A stretch of DNA of 64,000 nucleotides from contig CAMOGS010000048.1 in assembly GCA_946614255.1 (NCBI GenBank), forward strand, positions 1 to 64,000, read 5' to 3'. Origin of the DNA: UBA3871 sp002392265 (GTDB lineage Bacteria; Bacillota; Clostridia; Peptostreptococcales; Anaerovoracaceae). This document shows, piece by piece, positions 52,386 through 59,334 of the stretch (its first letter is position 1; the number at the start of each line of letters is the position of its first letter). Under the pieces are notes generated by a model. The model searched no databases. It was given only the letters and a program-made list of their open reading frames with translations, and had not been told where the DNA came from. The position numbers and the translations under genes were made by a program.

Positions 52386-52772
52386 TTAAAGCACTTTTTT
52401 GCGCCTTTCCTCGCTAAGTCGCACATATTCCCTACGGAAGCTCCCGCACTGCTTAGCGCTGAGATTGTAAACGCTCCCGTTAAAAAATTTTACAGCACCG
52501 CCTGCCGAAACCGAGTGTATGTGACTTGCATTCAGTGCCGCTTTTCCTACCACAATGAAATTATCGTTAAGGTATGGAATTGCATAAGACAGCTTTTCAT
52601 ACATTACGATATCCTTTACGTCATGAACTGTGTGAAAGTAAAGTTTCCTGCCGCTTTGCTCAATAAACAGTATATTCGCAAGCAGCAGACGCTTTACCTC
52701 CGCCCTTGTCTTTACCAAGCAATATTCTCCGAAAATGTTAGTATTGTTTGTCCTTGCTTTGCTTTCGTCCAT
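52386..52772 (-). CDS. LytTR DNA-binding domain protein
   Basis: 128 aa. After about 20 residues the rest is a LytTR domain (ANILFIEQSGRKLYFHTVHDVKDIV, FIVVGKAALNASHIHSVSAGGAVKFFNG, SFRREYVRLSEERRKK). There is no receiver or membrane domain, so it is a stand-alone LytTR protein. LytTR factors regulate virulence, bacteriocin and cell-wall genes in Firmicutes; the signal here is unknown. I start at ATG 52770-52772, 8 nt after GAGGA; a longer frame to 52874 lacks support. A 44-aa four-cysteine protein is encoded 115 bp upstream on the same strand. Confidence 0.82.
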   Translation of the reverse strand: MDESKARTNNTNIFGEYCLVKTRAEVKRLLLANILFIEQSGRKLYFHTVHDVKDIVMYEKLSYAIPYLNDNFIVVGKAALNASHIHSVSAGGAVKFFNGSVYNLSAKQCGSFRREYVRLSEERRKKVL

Positions 52773-52887
52773 TAGTATTTCCTCTTCCGGCCGACACTGA
52801 AGCGGCAAGCACAAGCTGATTATATCACAGGCGGATTTTGTCTGTCTCGGCAATGTTTGAATCTTTCCGTCCAATTTCGTACCAGTG

Positions 52888-53022
52888 TTAAAAATGCTCG
52901 ATGCTGATTTTTGTCTGCAATAAAGGAAACGCTTTAATATAATTCAGACAATCTTTGCAAATGTGGTTTTCTCCAAACTGTATCAGGTTATAACTGTTCC
53001 TACATATCCTACAATATCTCAT
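52888..53022 (-). CDS. Small four-cysteine (zinc-ribbon-like) protein, 44 aa
   Basis: A short frame starting at ATG 53020-53022 with AGAGGAG 3-4 nt upstream. It encodes MRYCRICRNSYNLI, then QFGENHICKDCLNYIKAFP and a short tail ending IEHF. Two CxxC pairs (Cys4/Cys7 and Cys22/Cys25) 14 residues apart look like a small zinc ribbon. The layout (two CxxC, ICxDC, then IK) recalls the sporulation anti-sigma protein Gin/CsfB, but the similarity is weak and the function unproven. It lies directly upstream of the LytTR gene on the same strand and may act with it. Confidence 0.68.
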   Translation of the reverse strand: MRYCRICRNSYNLIQFGENHICKDCLNYIKAFPLLQTKISIEHF

Positions 53023-53123
53023 GTGCTCCTCTTCTTTCCCGGTAGGATTCAAAGCACTGCCGATTTCATATCATTAAGATAATTCCGGAACGCCGTTTTT
53101 TGCAATATATAATTTATTAAAAT

Positions 53124-53157
53124 GTCAAAAAAAGCCGATTAAATGTAATAATCGGCT
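53124..53157 (-). terminator. Terminator of rqcH
   Basis: 9-bp stem AGCCGATTA / TAATCGGCT (53133-53141, 53149-53157), followed on the minus strand by a run of eight T. It lies 79 bp past the rqcH stop. Confidence 0.92.
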
Positions 53158-53236
53158 ACTTTTCTGTATTTTTAATTCAATTTTCTACAATTATTATCCG
53201 GCTCTGCCCCGGCATTATCCCGGCACCATTCCCGCT

Positions 53237-54955
53237 CTATTCCCGATTCTTTTCCCCCTTCGATAGTTTCGGGAGCCCCGGATTAACCCAGACCGTCCTG
53301 TTTCCCGTAAAAATCACCATGCCCGGCTTCGCACCCGCAGGCTTTTTCACAAGCTTTACCGGAACATAATCCACCGGCACGTTTTCGCTGCCGCGAGCCT
53401 TGCTATGATAAGCCGCAATTGCCGCAGCTTCATATATCGTCTCCTCGCCCAGCTCCTCCGCCGACAGCCCTTCCGCAAACAAAATTACATGCGACCCGTG
53501 GATGTCCTTTGTGTGCATCCAGATGTCCCTGCTGCCCGCTGTCCGAAAGGTCAGAACATCATTTTCCACATTATTTCTGCCGACCAGCACGCGATAGCCC
53601 GCTTTGGTACGGTACTCCAGCGGCTTTTGCTTTACCTTCCTCGGCGCGTAAGCATTCTTTCTGCGGGACAGATATCCGCCGCTCACCAGCTCATCGCGAA
53701 GCGCTTCGGTTTCCTCTATGCTCTCCGCTCTCTCCGCAAAGCTCTTTACCGACTCCAGATACTCTATGTCCGCATCAGCCTCAGCAAGCTGCGCAGTCTT
53801 TTCATGAATCGCAGTCTTTGCCTTGCCATACTTTTTGAAATAAGCCTGAGCATTACGCGAAGCATTCAGCCTCTCATCAAGAGGTATGCTTATATCGCTC
53901 CCGTCATAGTAATTTACGACCGTTACACTCTTTGCGCCCGGCTTTACTAGGTGCAGATTTGCTGTGAGAAGCTCACCGTACAGTCTGTAGTCGTCAGAGT
54001 TTTGCGCATCAAGCAGATCCTCAGACAGTCTCTGCTTTTTCAGGTACAGCTTGTCAAGCACTGCCTGCACCGCACGCACCAGATCGCCCGAGCGCTGACG
54101 CACACGGTTTGTCGTGCTCTTCCCTATGAAGTAATACTCGACAGCTTCGCTGATGCTGTCAAACTCCTTCTTTTTAGGCCCTGCCCCTACGCTGCCCGCA
54201 GCGGGTGCTGCGTCAAGCTCCGCCAGCGCGAAGGCGTGAAACTCCAGCGGCGCGCCCGACTCATCCAGATAGACTGAAGGCTTTAGCTTTGAAAGGCTTC
54301 GCATAGCGCAAATTTCCGCAAAAGCATCGGTGCTTGCCGCAAGCTCTCTTGCAACCGCCGGTGAGATTCCGCCTACTTTGCCGAGGAATGCTTTCTCGCC
54401 CGAAAGTGCAGCTATGTCGCCGGCCGTCACGCTGTCAAAGGGGATTTTGTCCTGCAGCGGCGGGTACTGATAGGTCTTGCCCGGAAGCAGCTGTCTGACG
54501 CGGCTTACATCAATTGAGATGTGCTTCATGCAGTCGATGATGCGGCCTGTGCCGGCGTCTGTCAGCGTGATGTTGCTGTGCTTGCCCATAATTTCGACTA
54601 TCAGCTTTTTATTGACCGAAAAGCCGAGCTCGTTTTGAGTCTCAAAGCAGATTTCGATTATTCGCTCGCAGCCGGCTTGCTCGACGGATTTGATTCTTGC
54701 GCCGTGCAGGTGCTTTCGCATCAGCATGCACAGTGCCATGGGCTGTGCGGGGTTTTCGTAAGCCTGCTTTGAGAGGTGAATGCGCGCGTGGTTCGAGGCG
54801 CAGCTCATGTAGAGCTTGTGGTTGCCGTTTTGCGTATGTATGTTGAAAACCAGCTCGTCTGCTTCGGGCTGGTAAATTTTTTCTACTTTTCCGAGCGTCA
54901 GCTTTTCTGCGAGCTCAGCGGCCACCGCGCGGGTGACCAGACCGTCAAATGCCAT
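53237..54955 (-). CDS. rqcH: Rqc2-homolog RqcH (NFACT family)
   Basis: 572 aa. RqcH binds 50S subunits carrying stalled nascent chains and adds C-terminal alanine tails that mark them for proteolysis. The NFACT-N domain (AFDGLVTRAVAAEL) is followed by helical and coiled-coil parts (280-410). The NFACT-R domain has GRNNVENDVLTFRTAGSRDIWMHTKDIHGSHVIL, with the conserved DxWxH-like segment. Older annotations call it fibronectin-binding protein. It is divergent from yicC. Confidence 0.95.
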   Translation of the reverse strand: MAFDGLVTRAVAAELAEKLTLGKVEKIYQPEADELVFNIHTQNGNHKLYMSCASNHARIHLSKQAYENPAQPMALCMLMRKHLHGARIKSVEQAGCERIIEICFETQNELGFSVNKKLIVEIMGKHSNITLTDAGTGRIIDCMKHISIDVSRVRQLLPGKTYQYPPLQDKIPFDSVTAGDIAALSGEKAFLGKVGGISPAVARELAASTDAFAEICAMRSLSKLKPSVYLDESGAPLEFHAFALAELDAAPAAGSVGAGPKKKEFDSISEAVEYYFIGKSTTNRVRQRSGDLVRAVQAVLDKLYLKKQRLSEDLLDAQNSDDYRLYGELLTANLHLVKPGAKSVTVVNYYDGSDISIPLDERLNASRNAQAYFKKYGKAKTAIHEKTAQLAEADADIEYLESVKSFAERAESIEETEALRDELVSGGYLSRRKNAYAPRKVKQKPLEYRTKAGYRVLVGRNNVENDVLTFRTAGSRDIWMHTKDIHGSHVILFAEGLSAEELGEETIYEAAAIAAYHSKARGSENVPVDYVPVKLVKKPAGAKPGMVIFTGNRTVWVNPGLPKLSKGEKNRE

Positions 54956-54967
54956 ATACCCACTTCC

Positions 54968-54996
54968 TTGTATTTTTTTCCATTCGGTAATATAAT
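54968..54996 (+). promoter_or_regulatory. Promoter of yicC
   Basis: TTGTAT (54968-54973), 17 bp, TATAAT (54991-54996), 47 bp ahead of the yicC start in the divergent region with rqcH. Confidence 0.65.
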
Positions 54997-55042
54997 AATT
55001 ATGTTATCATAAATTTTTATTAAAGAAAAGGAGCAGAATGTT

Positions 55043-55927
55043 ATGATAAAGAGTATGACAGGTTTCGGCCGTGCTGAATACAGCGACGGCAAGCGCAACA
55101 TTACAGTGGAAATTCGTACGGTGAACCACCGCTACAGCGACATCACAATCAAGATGCCGCGCCGCTATTCCTTTGCGGAGGACAAGATCAAGAACAAGAT
55201 TAAAGAGACGATTGTTCGCGGAAAGGCGGACGTTTCGATTATGGTTGACAATCTGACGGAAAATGATTTGAATGTCACGCTGAACACGATGGTGGCAAAG
55301 CAGTACTACGACAATCTGCGCGAGCTTGCTACGACCTTTGAACTGCCGGGCGAGATTGACCTGCAGTTTGTGGCGAGCCTGCCGGATGTGATGAAGGCGG
55401 TTCCCGATGTGGACGATGAGGAAGAGATCACAAAGAGCTTGCTCGTTCCTGTCGAGGAAGCCTGCAAAAAGCTCGACGAAATGCGAATCATCGAGGGTGC
55501 AAAGCTTGCTGAGGACCTCATCCACAGAGGTAAGCTCATTCGCGAGTTTGCCGCAAAGATAGAAAAGCGTGCGCCGATGGTTTCCGAGCAGTACGCAAAG
55601 AAGCTTAAAGAGCGCATCACAGAGCTGATTGGCGGTTCGGTGAACATTCCGGAGGACCGCATACTCGTGGAAGCCGCGATTTTTGCCGACAAATGCAACA
55701 TCACCGAAGAGCTGGTGCGCCTCGACAGCCACACCATACAGCTTGAGAGCATCATTACAAAGTCGAACCAGCCTGACGGTAAAAAGCTCGACTTTTTGGT
55801 TCAGGAGATGAACCGCGAAGCGAACACCATCGGCTCAAAGGCAAACGATATCGAAATTACGAACCTGATGCTCGACATAAAGGCCGAGGTCGAAAAGATT
55901 CGCGAGCAGGTGCAGAATATACAGTAG
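55043..55927 (+). CDS. yicC: YicC-family endoribonuclease
   Basis: 294 aa, full length. The N-terminus MIKSMTGFGRAEYSDG and EIRTVNHRYSDITIKMPR are the family signature; the C-terminal DUF1732 part ends with LDFLVQEMNREANTIGSKANDIEITNLMLDIKAEVEKIREQVQN. YicC proteins cut structured RNA. AAAGGAG precedes the ATG by 10 nt. In many Firmicutes yicC leads a remA-gmk-rpoZ cluster; here it is followed by a small membrane protein while gmk-rpoZ lie beyond on the opposite strand. Confidence 0.95.
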   Translation: MIKSMTGFGRAEYSDGKRNITVEIRTVNHRYSDITIKMPRRYSFAEDKIKNKIKETIVRGKADVSIMVDNLTENDLNVTLNTMVAKQYYDNLRELATTFELPGEIDLQFVASLPDVMKAVPDVDDEEEITKSLLVPVEEACKKLDEMRIIEGAKLAEDLIHRGKLIREFAAKIEKRAPMVSEQYAKKLKERITELIGGSVNIPEDRILVEAAIFADKCNITEELVRLDSHTIQLESIITKSNQPDGKKLDFLVQEMNREANTIGSKANDIEITNLMLDIKAEVEKIREQVQNIQ

Positions 55928-56025
55928 GCGTGCAAATAGGCGCAATGCTTGTGAAGGTGATTCTGTGACTGAAGTGTTTAGCTATTTTAAGTGGATTAGT
56001 GCATTAGAGAATTAAGGAGGATAGT

Positions 56026-56286
56026 ATGTTAGGGGGAATAATACTCGGTATAGTGCTGATTGCGTGTATAGTCAGCCCTTTCATAAAAGATTCACATACA
56101 AATAAGTATGCCGGGAAGATAGTGTCAAGTCACATGCTTAATGAAGATATTACCAAAGAACGCGACAAAGAACTCCCGCAAATAAATCCTGTAAATGGTA
56201 GTACCAACAACTATGCGCGATTAGATAAGTCTTGGAGTAGTTTCCCGGATTTTGTCATTAAGTTTATCAAGGGGTGGCGTAAATAA
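56026..56286 (+). CDS. Small single-pass membrane protein, 86 aa, unknown
   Basis: AAGGAGG lies 5 nt before the ATG, so it is very likely translated. Residues 3-20 (GGIILGIVLIACIVSPFI) are one transmembrane segment; the rest is polar, with PDFVIKFIKGWRK at the end. I recognise no family. It follows yicC by 98 bp and ends at a 24-bp tandem repeat and a strong terminator, so yicC and this gene form a unit. Confidence 0.65.
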   Translation: MLGGIILGIVLIACIVSPFIKDSHTNKYAGKIVSSHMLNEDITKERDKELPQINPVNGSTNNYARLDKSWSSFPDFVIKFIKGWRK

Positions 56287-56355
56287 TTTCGTGCTTGGCT
56301 AGCGTGATAGTTTCGTGCTTGGCAGGCGTGATAGTTTCGTGTTTGGCTAGCGTTG
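56287..56355 (+). repeat. 24-bp tandem repeat, 2.9 copies
   Basis: Units begin TTTCGTGCTTGGC and end AGCGTGATAG (56287-56310, 56311-56334, partial 56335-56355), with two or three substitutions. The array starts directly after the stop codon of the small membrane protein. Confidence 0.88.
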
Positions 56356-56370
56356 TAAATGTCAATATAA

Positions 56371-56407
56371 AAATGTCGTAAGCTACAAAGGCGTACGACA
56401 TTTTTTT
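56371..56407 (+). terminator. Terminator of the yicC / small membrane protein unit
   Basis: 10-bp stem AAATGTCGTA / TACGACATTT (56371-56380, 56394-56403), continuing into a run of T. Confidence 0.9.
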
Positions 56408-56482
56408 ATTTGGATGTAATGACGATTCATACAACTTCTACTATAGTTTTACAAATTCCATGATTGTTTTTTTGAAAATTTT

Positions 56483-56511
56483 ATGGCATTTTATTATATT
56501 TATGGTATAAT
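56483..56511 (+). promoter_or_regulatory. Promoter of the PD-(D/E)XK-like gene
   Basis: ATGGCA (56483-56488), 17 bp, TATAAT (56506-56511) with an extended TGG before the -10 box. Confidence 0.6.
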
Positions 56512-56548
56512 CTGGTTATGATTTCTTATATTCCTATTGGCAGCAGTG

Positions 56549-56563
56549 CATATATCATATATG
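56549..56563. promoter_or_regulatory. Palindrome CATATAT-C-ATATATG ahead of the nuclease-like gene
   Basis: 7-bp arms around one base, between the promoter and the AGGGGGG ribosome site; possible operator. Confidence 0.45.
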
Positions 56564-56578
56564 TCTTAGGGGGGTAAA

Positions 56579-57376
56579 ATGGACGAATTAGGCAGGCTTA
56601 TCAAAAAAAGGATTAATTTACTGGCAAAGGCTATTAATGTGGCCGAGAGCGAAAAAGACGGCTTTCCGGAGGGTAGGCTGCGGCTCTCGGGTTCATCGGA
56701 CTACCGGCAGTACTACAATGTCATTCCCGGCAGTTCTAAAAGCGGAGAATATATCAAATCCGAGAACAAAAATGTTGCAGCCCTTTTGGCACAAAAAGAT
56801 TATAACAGGCATTTTCTCAGGTTCGCGCAAAAAGAGCTTGCTGCACTTGAAAAGCTGGAAGGACTGCTGATACCGTGCAAAACCGATTCGGCATTCACCG
56901 AGCTTTGCAAGGATAGGAAAGGATTAATAAAACCATACATCGAACCGGATGAGGTGTATTTGGGAAGCTGGCTCAGCCAAAGCTTTCAAACAAACCGGTA
57001 TCATGAAGAATACAAGGTCTATTCAACTAAGCGCGGTGAAAAAGTGCGGTCTAAATCAGAGGCAATTATTGCCAATATCATCTATGATTTGAAGATTCCA
57101 TATCACTATGAAAAACCTCTTAAGCTTAAAGACGGTATGATAGCTTATCCGGATTTCACCCTGCTGGATTTGGGGCGTCGTAAGGAAAAATATTGGGAAC
57201 ATTTTGGGCTCATAACCCAAAAAGACTATCTCGAAAATGCTCTCAACAAGCTTGATTATTACGGCCGCAGCGATATCTACACCGGTGACAATCTGATAAT
57301 TACTTTCGAAACGGAAGAGCACCCTTTGAACGCTGACACTATCACAAGTATGCTACGCAAGTTGTTTCTGTGTTGA
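56579..57376 (+). CDS. Putative PD-(D/E)XK-fold nuclease, uncharacterised family
   Basis: 265 aa. The first 110 residues are charged and helical (KRINLLAKAINVAESE, RFAQKELAALEKLEGLL). The C-terminal half carries what looks like a PD-(D/E)XK core: VRSKSEAIIANIIYDL (Glu about 163), then YPDFTLLDL (Asp about 192), and KYWEHFGL where WEH takes the place of the ExK strand, followed by a helix with KDYLENALNKLDYY. I recall similar unannotated proteins in many Clostridia. There is no methylase or helicase next door. The gene is transcribed alone from its own promoter and has an unusually purine-rich ribosome site. Nuclease activity is inferred. Confidence 0.75.
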   Translation: MDELGRLIKKRINLLAKAINVAESEKDGFPEGRLRLSGSSDYRQYYNVIPGSSKSGEYIKSENKNVAALLAQKDYNRHFLRFAQKELAALEKLEGLLIPCKTDSAFTELCKDRKGLIKPYIEPDEVYLGSWLSQSFQTNRYHEEYKVYSTKRGEKVRSKSEAIIANIIYDLKIPYHYEKPLKLKDGMIAYPDFTLLDLGRRKEKYWEHFGLITQKDYLENALNKLDYYGRSDIYTGDNLIITFETEEHPLNADTITSMLRKLFLC

Positions 57377-57684
57377 CTACTTTAAGGACCTGACCGTGGA
57401 AATGGAGTTTTCATCCTAAAGCACATTATTTTGTTTTTGAGCTGAAAAATTTTTGAGATTTTTCATCCCATTTTAGCATTTTTCGGTTTTAGGCTGAAAT
57501 TTTTCTTCTTGAGAAGCTTGGATTTCATCTTAAAATCGCATTTTCCCTCTATAGGATGAAAAAACATATTGTTACTTCATCCTAAAGTCGCTTTTCTATA
57601 TTATGGGATGAAATTTGCGTATACGCAGCAAGCTGCACCGGGCGGTTAGCCGTCCACGGCGCAGGTAATCAGCGTGGCGCCAAA
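57377..57684. other. Non-coding region between the nuclease-like gene and rpoZ
   Basis: About 310 bases without a gene. It contains the 38-bp repeat array and, from 57614, a GC-richer stretch with short self-complementary pieces (GGGCGGTTAGCCGTCC, GGCGC/GCGCC) that I cannot assign. Confidence 0.6.
57410..57613. repeat. Array of four 38-bp repeats with inverted ends
   Basis: Units at 57410-57447, 57462-57499, 57524-57561 and 57576-57613, each exactly 38 bases. Each begins TTCATC and ends (G)GATGAAA (units 3, 4) or GCTGAAA (units 1, 2); the middles are T-rich and variable, with TCGC or AGCA near position 13. The gaps are 14, 24 and 14 bases, giving steps of 52, 62 and 52. Confidence 0.75.
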
Positions 57685-57721
57685 AGACAACAAAAAGAGC
57701 TTTCCCGTAGGAAAGCTCTTT
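57685..57721 (-). terminator. Terminator of gmk-rpoZ
   Basis: 11-bp stem AAAGAGCTTTC / GAAAGCTCTTT (57694-57704, 57711-57721) with a 6-nt loop, followed on the minus strand by TTTTTGTTGTCTTTT. Confidence 0.9.
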
Positions 57722-57741
57722 GGACTCTTTTCATGCTGCTT

Positions 57742-57936
57742 TTACTCTTCTCTCTTGTATGTGATGAGATCCTCTGCGATCTCGTTTGCAGCGATGGAAA
57801 CCGGACGCTCTATGTCAACCTCTGTGAGCTTTGGTTTTCCTTCGATTATGTCGCGAGCACGCTTTGCTGCGAGAATTACGAGAGTGTATCTGCTGTCAGC
57901 CTTTTTTCTGATTTCGTTGATTGATGGATAAAGCAT
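57742..57936 (-). CDS. rpoZ: RNA polymerase omega subunit
   Basis: 64 aa. Omega helps assemble the beta-prime subunit. The signature SRYTLVILAAKRARDIIEG and KPLTxA-like stretch (VSIAANEIAEDLI) match. It is adjacent to gmk with no gap between the gmk stop and its ATG. Confidence 0.92.
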   Translation of the reverse strand: MLYPSINEIRKKADSRYTLVILAAKRARDIIEGKPKLTEVDIERPVSIAANEIAEDLITYKREE

Positions 57937-58545
57937 CTATATTTCCTCCTTGTATGTATCAATAAGATTGTATATTTCTTCCGTAACTCTGGAGTGCTCA
58001 GCGACGAGGATTGCTTTAGCCCTCGCAATTGCCTCCTCGAGCTCTCCGTTTACGATACAATAGTCATATTTGTCGATATAAGAGATTTCCTCCATCGCTT
58101 TGCCCAGACGCTTTTTAAGCGATTCCGGCGTCTCCGTGCCGCGCCCCGTGATGCGCTTACGAAGTTCTGCCATACTCGGTGGCAGGATGAAAATGAATAC
58201 GCCTTTAGGATAAGACTTTTTGACGTTGATTGCGCCCTGGATGTCTATGTCGAGCAGCACATCCTGGCCGGCGTTCAGCTTTTCGAGTATCGGTGCCTTT
58301 GGTGTGCCGTAGCGGTTTCCGAAATTACCGGCGTATTCGAGAAAGCCGTCTTCCGCTATGGTCTTGTCGAACTCTTCATCGCTTACGAAGTAGTAGCTCT
58401 TGCCCTCGACTTCGCCGGGTCTCGGTGCGCGCGTAGTCATTGAAACCGAAAATGTGATGTCCATATCTTCGAGCAGACGCTGCGCAATCGTGCCCTTTCC
58501 GACGCCCGAAGGGCCGGAAATGATGAAAAGTTGTCCTTTTGCCAT
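57937..58545 (-). CDS. gmk: Guanylate kinase
   Basis: 202 aa. It phosphorylates GMP to GDP. The P-loop is GPSGVGKGTI (11-20); TTRAPRPGEVEGKSYYFV and YAGNFGNRYGTPK bind GMP. The length and order with rpoZ are standard. AGAGGAG lies ahead of the ATG. Confidence 0.97.
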   Translation of the reverse strand: MAKGQLFIISGPSGVGKGTIAQRLLEDMDITFSVSMTTRAPRPGEVEGKSYYFVSDEEFDKTIAEDGFLEYAGNFGNRYGTPKAPILEKLNAGQDVLLDIDIQGAINVKKSYPKGVFIFILPPSMAELRKRITGRGTETPESLKKRLGKAMEEISYIDKYDYCIVNGELEEAIARAKAILVAEHSRVTEEIYNLIDTYKEEI

Positions 58546-58574
58546 AACATTAATCTCCTCTTGTACAATGCTTC

Positions 58575-58603
58575 ATTTTAGCACATATTCGGGCCGTTTT
58601 CAA
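58575..58603 (-). promoter_or_regulatory. Promoter of gmk-rpoZ
   Basis: TTGAAA (58598-58603), 17 bp, TAAAAT (58575-58580) on the minus strand, with an extended TGC before the -10 box. Confidence 0.75.
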
Positions 58604-58617
58604 GATTTTTATTTTAG

Positions 58618-58749
58618 ACCTGTCCCCAAATTCCCCAAAAGGCTAATTTAGGGACGTGCCCCAAATTGGAAAAAAGGCGAATTTGGTGCCTGTCCCCAAA
58701 CTTCCAAAAAGGCGAATTTGGTGCCTGTCCCCAAATTCGCCTCAGATTA
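58618..58749. repeat. REP-like repeat cluster 7 (flavin reductase-gmk gap)
   Basis: Four cores. The best copy (58711-58741) is a perfect hairpin: GGCGAATTTGG, nine bases, CCAAATTCGCC. The cluster runs into the stop codon of the flavin reductase gene. Confidence 0.9.
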
Positions 58750-59334
58750 GCGTTTGGATTTGCGGCGGCGGGTGGATTTCTTCATTACGGAGAAGCCGAA
58801 GCCTCCGACGCTGCGGCGGCGAAGCGGAATGTACTCGCCGTGGCAGTAAGCCACCAGCCCCGCTGCATCCAGAGCTATGCGCCCCTTGGAATCCACAATT
58901 TTCTCGTCCGCATGCATGCCCACTATTTCTGCCACAAACATTGTATGCGTGCCGTAGTCGTGAGTCTCCACCACCTTGCACTCGAGGTTTAGCGGCGATT
59001 CTGCAATCATGGGGCACTTCACCTTTTCCGCCTTTTCGGGTGTAAGCTTCATTTCCTTCCATTTGTCGACCTTTGCGCCGCTTTTGACGCCGCACCAGTC
59101 GCACGCGCGCGTAAGCTCCTCACTTACGAGGTTTATCACAAACTCGCCCGATTTCTTTATTATGTCATAGGAATGCCTCTCGGGGCGCACCGATATGTAA
59201 GTCATCGGCGGCTCGGAGTTCACGATTCCCGTCCACGCTATTGTAATTATATTTTTCTCTTTCCCCTCTCCGCAGGATACCATCACCACAGGAAGCGGCG
59301 ATTCCACACAGCCGGGGCCAAACGATTTTTTCAT
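58747..59334 (-). CDS. Flavin reductase-like FMN-binding split-barrel protein
   Basis: 195 aa. The FMN-binding split-barrel pattern is seen in PLPVVMVSCGEGKEKNIITIAWTGIVNSEPPMTYISVRPERHSYDII and the C-terminal HTMFVAEIVGMHADE. Such proteins bind FMN and reduce flavins or act as flavoredoxins. The tail (KKSTRRRKSKR) is strongly basic, which is unusual. The ATG overlaps the stop of the pseudouridine synthase (ATGA). Confidence 0.88.
   Translation of the reverse strand: MKKSFGPGCVESPLPVVMVSCGEGKEKNIITIAWTGIVNSEPPMTYISVRPERHSYDIIKKSGEFVINLVSEELTRACDWCGVKSGAKVDKWKEMKLTPEKAEKVKCPMIAESPLNLECKVVETHDYGTHTMFVAEIVGMHADEKIVDSKGRIALDAAGLVAYCHGEYIPLRRRSVGGFGFSVMKKSTRRRKSKR

Noticed and set aside
52773..52874. 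Longer start for the LytTR protein
   Set aside because: The upstream residues resemble no LytTR protein and the ATG at 52772 has a good GAGGA site.
57410..57613. Possible CRISPR array
   Set aside because: The repeats are too divergent, the spacers are only 14-24 bases and partly low-complexity, and no cas gene is near.
57614..57684. Possible tRNA or small RNA in the GC-richer stretch before the rpoZ terminator
   Set aside because: Short self-complementary pieces exist, but no cloverleaf, no T-loop consensus and no promoter could be found.
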